Assembly: GCA_950295325.1 (NCBI GenBank)
Contig: OX485804.1
Location: 24,306,001-24,370,000 of the forward strand
Length of the DNA stretch: 64,000 nucleotides
Reading direction: 5' to 3'
Source: Polytrichum commune
Lineage: Eukaryota; Streptophyta; Polytrichopsida; Polytrichales; Polytrichaceae
The position numbers were made by a program, and so were the translations under genes. Within the stretch, counting starts at the first letter, position 1. The number at the start of each line of letters is the position of its first letter. A model generated the notes under the pieces. The model made no database searches. It was not told the origin of the DNA and saw nothing but the letters and a program-made list of their open reading frames with translations. Positions 1 through 11,685 of the stretch are shown here, piece after piece.

Positions 1-724
1 CCTACGTGCCTCTCTCTTACTCCACACACACACAAGCTCACTTACTTTAATAAGGTAACTTTGTAAGTCCAACAAAACTAAATGTTCCCATAAGAGACTT
101 TGCACATCCACATAAGTATAAGGCTAATCAATGTAAATCCAAGTACTGAAACAAAGCCATAAATTGAACTTTAAATCGTTCACGCCCAACTATTACTAGC
201 AAGAGGTCAAGCCCTCTTCAAGGCCAACTAGCCTTGGCTCCTAACCTTACACCTATGCACACAGACGTGCTCCTATCTTGCTTCCTACGCACCCACACTT
301 ATAACACGTGGGGTGCCAAGGAGCACGAAGGAAAGAGAGGATGAGTGAGGGAAGAACGAGGTCTTAAATAGTGAGTTTGAGGAGGTGAGCACCCTCAAGG
401 CTCACGATAAGCCTTCGAGATCTCCTCCTACCTTGTAGGCTTTCATCTTATCTCCGAAGCCTTCCTCCCTCAAATGATCAACAAAGATCTTAATTCAAAT
501 ATTTAACTATCATTGGCTTTCTACCTACCACACTTTCCACCAAGGTCATGCCTTCACACTACTAAACTTATTCAATCCACTCCACACAAACCTAATGCTT
601 AAACTTAGTTTTGTTCAAGCTCCACTCTTTTTATATTTTTGTGAATAGTCATAAATCATAAAAACATCATTTGTAACGTTTTACAAGTGTTAACAACACA
701 TGTGGGCATCATTTTGGGCTCACA
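1..724 (+). repeat. LTR-family L, copy L1 (3' part)
   Basis: This is the right-hand part of a repeat whose other copies end at 11611, 27148 and 60216. It ends with TTTTGGGCTCACA at 724. It shares with the 60-kb copy a long colinear stretch, including the segment on holding 'accctcaaggctcacgataag' like sequence near 390-410. The start lies before the window or is lost. No coding region is visible. Confidence 0.7.
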
Positions 725-1544
725 CGCCACTTAGTTTACAAATGGTGAGGTTTTCTTCAAACTTCACCACGCAAAACTAGGAACCTTTGTCGCTTGACAA
801 AATCTTTACGCGATGTTCACATTCACTAACAAGGCCGTATCATCTATTTCTACCTTCAACATCTTTGCGCACGTTGGCGTTATGAAAGAATTCGTGGCTC
901 CTATACCAATTAACATTCACACGTTAGTTCCGTTTATTTGGCCTTTCAAATAAGCCAACCCCTTTCTAGTTGAATTAATCAAAGAGAGCTTTGCTTCAAA
1001 GGCATCTTCGGCAACTAGCATTTTTAGACTCTAGTTTTCGAGCATCCGGTTGCCCCGCTTAAATATCGATACATTGTCTTTGATTGGGGTCGCATGCGGA
1101 TGTTCATCTTGCCTTTCGGATGGCGATATCGTGGTAGAGTTCAATTCTACCTGTCCGCCCCCGTCGGCGCAGTCGCGATACCCTCTCGCCATGGGTCATG
1201 CCTTGCCACATTTTTTCATTTTTTCATCACGTTTTTAGCGTCGATCCGTTTCGATCGTTTGACTTGACTTTTGGGAGTAATTGGCTTGCCGCTCGATCCG
1301 CCCTAGGATTTTTTTCTTGCCTCATATTTCCGCTTTGGAAATTTGGGCTTGTTGTCTCCGAAGGTCTTTTCGAATGGCCTCTTCCCGCTTGGACTATCGA
1401 GGCAACCCATTTCTTTTGTGTCTTCCAAATGTACTACCACATCGAACAACTCCATCATCGTGGTTGTGTATATATTCGCGCTCCCACATTTTGCGTCGAA
1501 TCGACTCGTTACGGTTTGTAAGAAAATGCCCCCTTCATACCTAG
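725..1544. other. intergenic, nothing recognised
   Basis: Short overlapping open frames occur here but none resembles a known family. The stretch is flanked by an LTR copy and a gypsy integrase relic, so it may be older retrotransposon sequence. Confidence 0.4.
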
Positions 1545-2038
1545 TTGTGGATTTTTCTCACAATCGAATTGCAACTATTTCGCCTTAAATTCCTCGGCGT
1601 ACGTCAAAAAAATTTGATGTTGTTGGACTGGAACGATGATATTAGAAGAAAAATATTGTTGGAGCTTAAAAACCAGTTGCTTGAAAGATTATTTGAAGAC
1701 CATATGATTGCATTGGAAAAATTAAAGGCTTCAAAGTTGAGTAACAAGGAGAAATTTGACAAGACTTATCGTTTGAGATCAAATCCCATTGAAGTTGGAG
1801 ATTAGGTGTTGGTATTTGATAGTAGTTTGGAATATCAACACAGCATACTTAGGATGTTTGCACGGAGATGGTTTGGACCATATGTAGTGGTCATAGTGCA
1901 TGATAATGCTACCTATTCCCTTCGGGCATTAGATGACACACTATTGAGGATCCCTGTAGTATGAAAAAAATAAAAAACATTTAGGAGGAGAGTTACAAAA
2001 TTTGCTTTAGAAGATGACACAATTGATCCAAGACCATG
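1545..2038 (+). pseudogene. Ty3/gypsy integrase C-terminal relic
   Basis: The frame reads through an acidic/basic helical part, then NKEKFDKTYRLRSNPIEVGD, a TAG stop at 1803-1805, and continues in the same frame with VLVFDSS, RMFARRWFGPYVV and HDNATYSLRALDDTLLRIPV. This is the typical end of a Ty3/gypsy integrase: the conserved RxxNP..VGDxVLV segment followed by the GPY-like module, here FGPY. Further stops follow near 1962. The catalytic core lies upstream and is not recognisable. A decayed fragment; family assignment is firm, the exact clade is not. Confidence 0.8.
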
Positions 2039-2739
2039 TTAAGATCATGATAATGCTGACGAAGCATCAGATAATGATGGATTGGCTGAAGGTGAAGAAA
2101 ACCAATTGTAGATTGGCACATACCGGTGGATGTGCAGGTTTGGAGGGAGTGGATGTCGTGCAAAAAATGGTTTAATATGTAAATATAATGTAAAATAATT
2201 TGAGAGTAGGATTTAAAATAAATAAAAATTAAACAAATAAAATAAAAAGTATAGACAAAAGGGAAGGGAAAATAAGAAGAATGAAGGGAGGAAGAAAAGT
2301 CGTGCTTATAACCACAAAACTTGGAGTTTCTGCGTCTTCTCACATGCTCAGGAGTTAGGTGGCGCCAATTCGTAGTTACCTGTCTAGTTTTTACCAGCAG
2401 TGCCAAACTACATGGCTATTTGTTCACTCACACAGGTCCAAAGGGTTTCGAACCCGGACCAGTGCTAGGGCGCTTGAAGTACTTTATCAGTTGGGCTTCC
2501 GCGCTTGGCGTTTATCATAGCATGCTGAAGGGGTTTATATTTCCATCTATTGTTTATACATTATTTATTTGGTATTTATTTGAATGGATTTTGATTGGAA
2601 GAAAAAATCACATCTTTAAGGGAAGCTTCAAAATGACGCCTTCTTGGTAGAAAGTATTTATGTTATAAGAAAAAAAACCATTTTAGAGCTTCACCAGTTT
2701 AATGTACTTATTTAAATTTTTTTTAACACGTCGAATTGA
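2039..2739. other. AT-rich spacer
   Basis: I see no coding signal. It joins the gypsy relic to an unrecognised open frame and may be the 3' part of the same retroelement. Confidence 0.3.
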
Positions 2740-3186
2740 GGAGTTTTTTCTAAGTCTCAAGATGAAGAACTTCAACCAGAGTTTGAGCTAGAGTTTTTTC
2801 TATCTCAACCGCCAATTCGTACTCTTCTATCACTTAATTCTGCAGCACTGCATGAACGTCTACAAGAAGAAGTTGGGCCTTCTTGGCCGTCAAAGCAACC
2901 TCTTGTGGAGCAACGGTGGCACGAAATTCTTCAACAAGATGCTCGTGTATTGGTGATTTTGTTGCAGGTTGGGTGTGTTGAACCTGAGACTCGAGATATG
3001 ACGTTTGCAGGAATTTTTGAAGGCTTAAATGATGATTAATATTCTTGTTGTCTTAGATCTGTGAAAGGAAGTCGCGGCCATGAACGTTGGCTAGAAGGTC
3101 CAATTAATCCATTGACTGAGGCTGATCGTGCAGACTACGTTGCACTTATTCTTCGACGCATCCTCAAGTTCTGGCAGATGGAGTAA
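2740..3186 (+). pseudogene. unrecognised protein-like frame, one internal stop
   Basis: A frame open from 2740 reads QDEELQPEFELEFF, then PLVEQRWHEILQQDARVLVI, up to a TAA at 3037-3039, and carries on in the same frame with GSRGHERWLEGPINPLTEAD and a terminal ILKFWQME stop at 3184-3186. The composition (balanced charge, amphipathic stretches, little low complexity) looks like real protein. I do not recognise a family. It may be a host exon fragment or an accessory frame of the gypsy element just upstream. No convincing start codon is visible. Confidence 0.4.
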
Positions 3187-4009
3187 ATTCTTCTTGGAAT
3201 TCTTTTTAACTTCTTTTAGACATATATTTGATATTTTACATTTAGTTTTTAGTGTTTTCAAACTTCATCTTATATGTTTAAAGTTTGGTAAATGAAAGGT
3301 AGAAATAGTTAACATTTTGGTAGACTTTTGATGCCTTATGGCTAAGATAAGAGATAGATAAGGCTGAAGTAAGCTAATGAGGGTTAGCCAATGACTAGTT
3401 GAAGCCCATGTGACATAAGTTTGGACTAATGTTGACTTTGGGAGGAGGCTAAGGGGTCGGGCCCCTTTCTTCTCAAAGGGGGTTGAATTTTGAGGTGTAT
3501 AGTGTGTGGAGAGCGAGTACTCAGTTTGAACTGCGAATTTTCTATAAGATTTTGTATAGATTCTAAAGATGAATTTTGAAGAGAACCTATGTGATGTTGT
3601 TAGCTTTCCAAAAAGCTATCATTTGGCGTTGGAAAAGCTTATATGAAGTCAAAATGCCCTGTGAAGTGAAGGGATGTGCAGATGATATATGACCTTTGAC
3701 GAGCTATGGACCTTGGACAGTACCTTACTAATCTTTAATCTCTCTCGTATTTTGTTAAACACTTTGATAGCTTTCCAAAATACTAAAACAGTCTTGATTT
3801 GAAGTATTTATGCTAATTTGAAAGTTATTTAAATTTTGACTATAATTTTAGAGAGAGATCCGGGATTATGAAGGTATGTATAAGACTTATACGAGTTTGT
3901 ATACATAATGTATTCAAAGATGAATGTCTTTTACATTATCCTTGTCTCCCATGTCTTAAGCCAAAACTAATTGCAGCCAAAAATCCAGTATTTTCCCAAA
4001 GCAAAGATT
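3187..4009. other. intergenic, nothing recognised
   Basis: AT-rich sequence without a supported gene. Text-like similarity to other parts of the window was not seen. Confidence 0.35.
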
Positions 4010-4560
4010 GCCCTACCCGACACCACTTTTGATTATGTCCACCAACAATTGGTTTTGGTCCATTAAGGTGGACATTGTCAAGTTTATCTTGCGAACTTCA
4101 TCTTTGAATTTTTTTCTCGGCGTTTCTCGACATCGAGGTCATTTTCGATCTGAGTCGCTTTCGGATCTGTCGGAGCTAACCTTCTCGCTTTCACCAAGTG
4201 GTTCGTTAGGTTGCTCTTGTTCTACCAAGCCTTGATTCACCACTTTTTTTCATGGATTAACCTCGGTAGAATCGGCTCCAAGTTTAACTCATCCCGAAGT
4301 GGACTCGCGGTTTTTTCACTGTCAAAAACCTTCTTCTTGCGCAACACCCGAGTTATTTTTTTCGGCCTGCCTTCTTCGCCTTGAGTGGCCATCAATTCGA
4401 CTTCCAACGCCAACTCCTCTCGGTCTCGTCTTCTCCTCGTCGCGATTTGCTTTCGCCCTTCTTCGAGCATTTCGTGGTTGCCATCTTCACCACCTCCAAG
4501 ATCGTTAGGCCTACACGTCGTCTTTGAATGTCGAATCGCGATATTGAGCTTAGACGCTTT
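4010..4560 (-). pseudogene. LTR-retrotransposon leader and gag N-terminal frame
   Basis: On the minus strand, directly after an LTR and a tRNA-type primer-binding site, a frame runs through KASKLNIAIRHS, a Gly/Glu-rich stretch and an Arg/Glu-rich stretch (RRRRDREELALEVELM) to HEKKW near 4237; open sequence in other frames continues to about 4010. The position argues for the gag start of the element. I see no zinc knuckle and no pol sequence here. It may be a truncated or solo 5' end. Confidence 0.45.
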
Positions 4561-4567
4561 GATACCA
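4556..4567 (-). other. retrotransposon primer-binding site
   Basis: The minus-strand sequence TGGTATCAAAGC lies two bases after the LTR end. It matches the usual initiator-methionine tRNA 3' complement (TGGTATCAGAGC) at all but one base. Confidence 0.7.
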
Positions 4568-4569
4568 CT

Positions 4570-4961
4570 TGTAACACCCGTTAGCGCTACGTCCTTCACG
4601 CCCCGCGCGAAGCTAACAACTCACCTGTACAAGCTTTTTGTTTAGGTGAGTCCACGCTCTCTTTACCTTAGGATCCTAACTATCCTAACACTTGTGGGGT
4701 CCTCACTAGTCAATCCACGTGCCACCATGGCCCCGCGTGTGCTCCGAGTCCGCCAAGTCCTCACCCTTTGGCCGTCGTGGCCAAGCCCTTCGAACACCCA
4801 ACGCACGGGTTACCCTACCCCACATTTTGTCCGCCCGCCTAAGTGTGGATTCCAAGCCGGGTTCAACCCAATACATACTAAGGGGTGCGGCTAACCGCAC
4901 ACCCAACCCCCGTCGGTGTTCGTCCGCCCAATGCTAACGTTTGCTCTAAGGGGGCCTTACA
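4570..4961 (-). repeat. LTR (392 bp) of a minus-strand retrotransposon
   Basis: Read on the minus strand it begins TGTAAGGCCCCC and ends GGGTGTTACA, giving TG..CA borders, and is followed two bases later by a primer-binding site. The second LTR is not found in the window, so the element is 3'-truncated or rearranged. Confidence 0.65.
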
Positions 4962-5329
4962 TGCATTGTGAATAACTACAACATGGGCCATAATTGGTGA
5001 GAAGATAGTCCCGTTTGAGAATGTACATAGATCGTACATCCAGATTGATTAAGAGTTGTGGAGACTGAGCCTGGTGAGAGATTCATCATGGCGGCACCAC
5101 ACCAACTCCCTTGGCTTCATGTGCCAAGGCTATATGTCTACCAATCATCAGTTCATTAAAATTGACGACCTTTTGCTTTCGAAGTGGGATGTTGGAGGAC
5201 ACTAAATTGGAAATGGAACTAGATGTTTGTGGAGTAGTAATTTGCAGAGGCATTGTAAGGCCCATGCTTCATTTCTTGGGTGTTTGTCAACTTTAGGTTG
5301 GCGGTACTTAAGAAAGCATGCCATGTCAT

Positions 5330-5960
5330 GTGTTAATATATAGGCTCCCCACACATACTGGTTTAGGATAACAGTGAATGGGCAAACTTTGTTGACTGCC
5401 GCCAGTAAGTGTGGGCCTATGTCCGGGTAGAGCTGGCAGTTAATTACAGATAAACTGGTTGAATTTGGAAAATAACCGGTTGAAGTTCCAGACTTCAGGA
5501 GAATTATCGATCAGTTTAGAGGAATCTATAAAATACAATATCTCGATTAAATAAAGCCAAACCGGAAGATGTCAACATGTAACCGGTTGGATTTAGAATC
5601 ACTAGGAATTGCTAAGAGTATGTGGGTCTTATTAGGTTTGTTTTTCTTGTTCTCCATCTTCTGCTGATCATATCTACATCTTCAAAGTTGTGTTATATCA
5701 ACAAATCCATGATGAAACATCAAACAAAAACCAGAGTGAAGATTAAATCTCCCATGGTTTAGTTATGGTTATTAAAAGTGCATGTTGTTGATTTTTGGAT
5801 TGAACACATAGGTTTATACGACTATTAGGACAACCTATACAATCTTTTAATGAGAAAGAAAACATTCACTTTGGTTATGAATAAGGTATTCACATGAGTT
5901 TTCAAACTAGGAGGAAAATGACTATGAGCATGACTTCAACTCACATCCAATCATCATCTT
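5330..5960 (-). repeat. dispersed repeat family R2, inverted copy
   Basis: The reverse complement matches 38200-38700 and 40865-41050. Shared landmarks are the AACCGGTTACATG-type motif, the segment about prepared cDNA-like 'cttcaaccggttattt', and a stretch about 'aatcaacaaacatgcactt'. No coding capacity is seen. It is probably LTR or non-autonomous element sequence. Confidence 0.55.
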
Positions 5961-6054
5961 GCATTAATTTTGTGTTGCATATCTTATAAGAAGAGAGTGT
6001 AGAGCTAAAAAAATGTTTGTTGAAGACCTGCTTCTTTTAAGTACCTTATATTAG

Positions 6055-6823
6055 GGGGGCCATTCACGGTTGGGGTACTACTTTTGGGACAAAGGACTTA
6101 AGGACTTTGTCGCATTGATCTTGGTTTTTATCATGATTTACTATTATTTGATTAATAAATTTTACATAAATAAGTAGATAGTTCATAAGCTTTATCAAGA
6201 AAGATTTTTATTATTATTTAATAATCACCCTAAACCCTAAACCCTAAACCCTAAAACCTAGGCCACATCAGTGGCATTTTTTTTGCTATTTAGGTGTGCA
6301 TTGGTGGTCAATTATTTCTTGTTATGTATCTTGGTACCTTGGTAAAAGTGTCATGTGTCCATTCATATAAATTTTTTTGTCCAATTCTAATACTAGACGT
6401 TCCTTTTACGTGTGGCCGTGAGTATATGTATATTTGGACATGTATGGTGCCACATGTAAAGTTGGGCAATTGCTATTCAATACATATTTGGTTCTATTGG
6501 TACACACTTGAACGATGAGTGTGAGGAAAAAAATTGGGATCGTTTCGATTGATTTTTGTTGTCCTTTTCATTCCTTGATCCTAAGGTGAACAATTAAGAC
6601 ATCACTCCTGAATGTCCTTTAAGGAATCAAAAGGATATCTTAGATGACCCTATTCCTTCTAAATTAACTTTGTCAGTGTACTCGATATGGAGTATGAAAT
6701 GTAGGTATGATCCAAAATATGCTTCACAATACAAATCTAAGCATACCAAGCATGTGAAGTTATCCAAAAAAATCCGTTTTCCGTTAGATGGCGAAAAGTA
6801 GTGCCCCAACCGTGAATGGCCCC
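6055..6823. mobile_element. TIR element with TAG target duplication
   Basis: The left end begins GGGGGCCATTCACGGTTGGG and the right end is its inverted copy (4 instead of 5 terminal G, one internal mismatch) over about 30 bp. TAG flanks both ends (6052-6054 and 6824-6826). A 3-bp duplication and G-rich terminus are reminiscent of PIF/Harbinger-type elements, but no transposase is visible, so it is non-autonomous. It carries a telomere-like run. Confidence 0.7.
6228..6255 (+). repeat. telomere-like run (CCCTAAA)4
   Basis: Four perfect CCCTAAA units inside the TIR element. This is an interstitial copy, not a chromosome end. Confidence 0.9.
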
Positions 6824-6826
6824 TAG

Positions 6827-9099
6827 GCACATGCGCTAGTGAAACAAAAAAGGAGGAAGAGAAAATATTCGCTTTGAGAATGAATAAGATATTCATACTA
6901 GCTCCAATAACTATGAAGAAGCTAGCTACGAGCATGATTTGGATTTGCTACTCACTTTGCATTAATTGTGTGCAGAGCTAAAAAATGTTTCTTTAAGACA
7001 TGTTGCCCACCTTACGTAAATATGTTAGCTCATTGCGAAGGTGAAACCATAGTGAATCATCTCGCGCGAAATGATCTGGTAGTGCGAAATTACCTTGCGC
7101 ATCAGCGAATGAGCAAGTGACAGGATGGATACGCCCAATCGTTGCCAATGCTCTAAAGTGTTTTAAAAGTTTGACCTTGTTGGTGTGTGAGCCCAATATC
7201 ATGCTCACATGTGTCCTTAATCTTGAAATGATCAAACCGGAGGCCTGGTGATCACATTGAGCACTCAGAAAAGATAAAAAGAGTGATGTTTTTGAGCTTG
7301 GATTGAAAGTAAGTTGCAAGACTAATAAGGGTTTTTTAGAGTTAGAAACTTAGAAGGATTTACGGGGAAGGGGGGTAGTTAATGATTAAGGAGTGCCTAG
7401 GTTGGAAAGTTGGTTGTCATGGTTAATGTTCATTTTAGGTAGGGGGGCTGGCCGAATTGGTGGCTTTTTGAATATGGATGAGGTGGGAAACTCGATTCTC
7501 GGATCCAAGGGGTTGTGAAGGTGCGGCGGCCGAGAGCCGACCGCTCTCTCTCTCTCAAGTTTTCTCCGAAGGTAGGAGGCAGGGGGGATGCTGGTAGGTT
7601 GTGTGGAGAGAGGGAGGAAGCTCGGCGGTGTAGCGCCGGGTGAAAATGCAGCAGAGTTTAGCTCAAAATATTTTCTCGGCTTGAAGGAGGCCAGGGGGTC
7701 ATTCACACGGAGGAAGGAGGTCGAAGCCAGCTGAGGCACTGCTGCGACATATTGATTCATGTTCGAGGAAGGGATCTCACAAGGGGCAATGCAAGTGCGG
7801 AGCCGGGCGAATGGCTGCCTAAGGCTGGACGAGGGTGCAGTCAACACTAATGCTCGAATTTACAGTAAAGGGGATCTGGCGACAGGGCAACTGGAGTTGC
7901 TCGGAGATATATGACTGGAATGTGCGGCAGGGGCGGTGTCAGGTAATGTGGCCTCGCCGAAGGAGAACAATGGGAGTAGGAAGCGAGGGAGTGCTTCGCA
8001 CACACCGCAGCCATTGGGTTGCAGAGAGGGAGAGCGGCCAACAACAAGGGTGTAGCATTAGAGGTGGATGGAGCAGTAGCAGGGATGATGGGATTCAACC
8101 CCCCTCCCCTTCGAGAGCGTGAGGGGCCACTGTCATAGAGTGCTCGGAGTGAAGTAGTTGCTGCTACCTCGAAGAGACTGGAGCTAATTCTACTGAAGGC
8201 CCCTGAAAAGGGCCTGGAATTGCTGGGGATGAGTAGTGCGGCACTGGGACCGAAGCCATGGCATCACCTTGAATCGAATGGCCTTACTTAGGCTTGAGAT
8301 TGGTGAAGAAGGGAATTAGGGGCGAGTTTAACCTTCAGAGGACAATACAGAGTAATTAAGGGGGTTGAGGAGAAAGGGAAAGTGCCTAGTCGACCGCCCA
8401 ACTTGGGATGACCACAATTCAACTTAGAATCATTTTGTGTAATAGGAGCTTAGGAATTAGGTGTGTTGTGTGGAATCTAGTGAGTGATTATGTGGGTGAG
8501 GAAGACAAGAGGGGGAAGTATTTCTAAATACTGGCCACCTTGCGTCATTTGAATAAAAATGTGTGTTTCAGCATCCACATTGTGAAGTATTGGGTCCAAA
8601 GTTCAAAACCAAGTAAGGGTAAGTAATCACATGTGAACCTTAGGCTCTCACCTGGACTACGACGCATAAGGGTGGGGATTTATGGCTGACATGGTGGGAA
8701 TCGTTGACTGACCTCACCACCAATAGGTGTGGGGCCTAATAATTTAAAGTTTTCAGTGTTGGCTGGCTTGTCTGCGTCCGTTCAAGTTGTTTCATCTTCA
8801 AAGGAGGCAATAGATTTTGGGGACCTTCTAATTCTCAAATTACATGTTTCATAAGTATATATAAACTTTAACCAACTCAAACATAAGTAATGTCGCGATT
8901 CACACCGGTGGCAACATTGGAATCACCTTTCTTTCTTTCAATTTGTTAAGTTTTCAAAGCTTATAATTGTGAAAGAGAGAAAGTGGTGGCATGTAATATT
9001 CTTGACTCATACAAAGACTCACTCATACAAATGCACATATCCTTGTCTTTGGAGCACTATTGAGCACTTGGATTTAATGACAGTTGAATGAACTAGATA
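6827..9099. other. intergenic with a GC-rich block
   Basis: Between about 7400 and 8400 the base composition rises sharply and open frames appear on both strands (for example 7386-7847 minus, rich in Pro, Ser and Arg). None resembles a known protein. The block could be an old promoter/leader region or a retroelement leader. Confidence 0.35.
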
Positions 9100-9661
9100 A
9101 TCAATGTGAGGAGCCTTGGCATGGGATGTAGTAGATTAATACCTCCTTGATTATCTTTCCAACTATAGGATTCTTACAATTATTTAATTGTTTCAATGTG
9201 GTATAGTGAAGGTTTAATCCTTGTCCTCACTTCTTAAGAAGTCTTGTTGTCTAAAACATTATGTGTAGATCTTTTTTGTATATAACATGTTGTAGAAATA
9301 GTTTTAGCCCATAACTTGTTGGTACCTTTGATAGATGTAACATACACCTTGCACTCTCAATTAAGTCCTCTTCTTTATCTTAGCAACTCCATTTTTGCTA
9401 CGGAGTATAGGGGCTGTTAACTCTCTATCTAGTAGCTATTCCAAGTGTATTATAGAATTCTAGCCATTCTTTGGTCACATATTCCCCACCATTATCATTT
9501 TTATTTATTTTTTGATCTTCTTTTGTGATTGGTGTTACTACTAGAGCTTTGTTGATGTTGAACTTATAAAAAAACTTGAGATTTTTTGAAAAGAAAATAG
9601 TCAGTAGCCTTTTTGAAAAATCATCACTAAAAAGTGACAAAGTATTTGCATTGGACCGCAC
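9100..9661 (-). pseudogene. Ty1/copia integrase relic (distal half)
   Basis: Minus-strand frames read DDFSKRLLTIFF, then DNGGEYVTKEWLEFYNTLGI, then in shifted frames PYTP, ESARCMLHLSKVPTSYGL and VLDNKTS. This is the order of the copia integrase core: first Asp region, the DNGGEY second Asp, PYTPQQNG-like and ARSMLH-like motifs. It continues the protein at 11686-13165; the two parts are separated by inserted elements. Several stops and frameshifts show it is dead. Confidence 0.85.
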
Positions 9662-10280
9662 ATCTGGGGGGTGGACTCTTTATTGGAAACCTAAATGATG
9701 TGCGTGGGCCAATATGAAATCAAACCCCCTATATGCAAGAAGTTGTTATAGAAGAAAAAAAAGTATATGTAATAATAAAAGAGCTAAGCTTTTCAAATTA
9801 ATGTAATAAATGCCTCCACTACATATACCAAATAAAAATCATGCATTGATTATGCCTTTATTACATGCTAAATCCATGTTTACTATCTATTGGGAAAGTC
9901 ATTGAACATTTTCCTCTTTCAAAGCATGCAACTTAATGATTACATCAAAGAAACAAAAATAAATGCACAATAACTTAGCCACAATTTGGAAAGCAAAACT
10001 CAAGGGAGCCCATGAGCCCTCCAAGAGGTTCTAGCTTGTCCCAAAACCCTAATGCGAACCCTAATAAGAATGGACAAGGGAGTCATTATGAACTATGTCC
10101 ACATGACAACAATCAATGAATGAATGTAAGATGGATGAAACTAGCACATTGTGTCAAGTTTTCCTGTAAACCTTAGGGCCCCTTTTTGTACATCTACCTT
10201 CACTTCAAAATTCTTAATAGACTTTTTAAATGTACATAGTAGAGAAATTTAATACCTCTCTCTTATGTATATTATGTACA

Positions 10281-11611
10281 TGTGAGGCCAAACTGCCCAC
10301 CCTTAAGCGTCCTAGTCCGGGTGAGGGAATGGGTATCACATTCGTGTTTCCATACTCCATTTACCAAATTCGTGAGACTCCATTACAATTCCCATCAATC
10401 ATTGCACACCAATCCATTCCACGATAATATTACAAGCGTTAACAAACGCTCTTCTCTATTATCCCAATCATAATACCCCCTATTGCTATCACCATCTCAT
10501 CCACACCCCAATGCAACCGCGAATCCTACCATCCAATCCGTCTTATTTTCCTAGCTTACTCATGAACTAATGATTTAAACTAATATTAAGTGACCACCTA
10601 ATTCACTATCTATTACCACGTCAAGTGTGGCACCACGGCTTTACCCCCTTTATATCCCTTGGTTCCCTCAAGCCCCTCAACTAAAAATATCCACAACCTA
10701 GCCTTAAATCTTCGGCAGCTTCGAAGAAACCAACACCATTTAGCTGCCGAACCAGCATTACTTAGTTGCAGAGACCAGCACCATTAGCTGCAGAAACCAA
10801 CATACTTAGCTGCAGAAACTAGCACCATTAGCTGCCAAACCAGCACCATTAGCTGCAGAAACCAACATTACTTAGCTGCAGAAACCAGCACCATTAGCTG
10901 CCGAACCAGCACCATTAGCTGTAGAAACCAGCATACTTAGCTGCAGAAACCAGCACTAACTAGCTGCAGAAACCAGCATACTTAGCTGCCAAACCAGCAC
11001 CATTAGCTGCCGAGACTAGCATTACTTAGCTGAAGAAACCAACACTAACTAGCTACCGAACCAACACCCTTGAGCTAATTCACACTTTACTAGTTAATCC
11101 CACTAAGCCCTAACTAATTCCGCTAATTAACTTCACTAATTCCCTAAAACATCCTTACCTAATTCACACATTTTTCCTAGTTCTAAGAGCTCAAGAAGTT
11201 CTAGAGGAGAGAGAGAGAAAAAGGGAGACGGAGAAGAGAGAATGAAGAGAGGAGAGGAGGAGGAGGAGAGGGCACCCAAGACCACAAGCCCCTTAGCCTT
11301 CCCCTACTTAGTAGGACCTTATCCTATCCACTAAATCCTCACCCTTTAAACCAACAAGAGTATGTTCTAATTCAAACATTTAAATCCAAGGACCTTCCTC
11401 TTGCTTCATCAACCACTACTCACTTAATCACAACACTCCCTAATATCACTAAGCTTCTACTTAACCACACAAAATAGGCTTAAAGCCTAAAACATAAACC
11501 ACACCAAGCATCACTCTTTTTATACTTTTGATTGTTTCAATAACACTCCAAATGCAATTCTAAATAAATTCTAAACATAAAACAAATATGAGCAACCATT
11601 TTGGGCTCATA
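10281..11611 (+). mobile_element. solo LTR L2 with GTACA target duplication
   Basis: It begins TGTGAGGCCAAAC and ends TTTTGGGCTCATA, and is flanked by the exact 5-bp repeat GTACA (10276-10280 and 11612-11616). The start matches copy L3 at 25014 and the end matches L1, L3 and L4. No internal coding region remains, so it is a solo LTR or a non-autonomous element. It holds a minisatellite. Confidence 0.85.
10720..11065 (+). repeat. minisatellite in LTR L2
   Basis: Roughly 20-23-bp units containing TTAGCTGCAGAAACCAGCA or TTAGCTGCCGAACCAGCA are repeated about fifteen times, with ACC and ACT linkers. Copy L3 carries a different minisatellite in the comparable place. Confidence 0.85.
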
Positions 11612-11685
11612 GTACACCAGTGGCTCAAATTATACCCCTTCTTACACTCATGGTATTTCATACATGGTAGGAAGAGTCCACCCCC

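Larger units (their letters stand above)
9666..11685. mobile_element. TIR element T1, inserted in copia integrase
   Basis: Ends are GGGGGTGGACTCTT and its inverted copy AAGAGTCCACCCCC. Its interior matches element T2 (13255-13964) along its length, for example the stretch 'taaatgcctccactacatata'. It interrupts the copia frame between VVCSLRG and DDFSK. It is itself split by solo LTR L2. No transposase is seen. The target duplication could not be settled because the borders are runs of G and C. Confidence 0.7.

Noticed and set aside
6228-6255. Chromosome end, from CCCTAAA repeats (also 30640 and 58186)
   Set aside because: Runs are short, interstitial, in both orientations and inside mobile elements.
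7386-8122. Frames of 153 and 95 codons in the GC-rich block
   Set aside because: No family motif, biased composition, and competing frames on both strands; not supported as genes.
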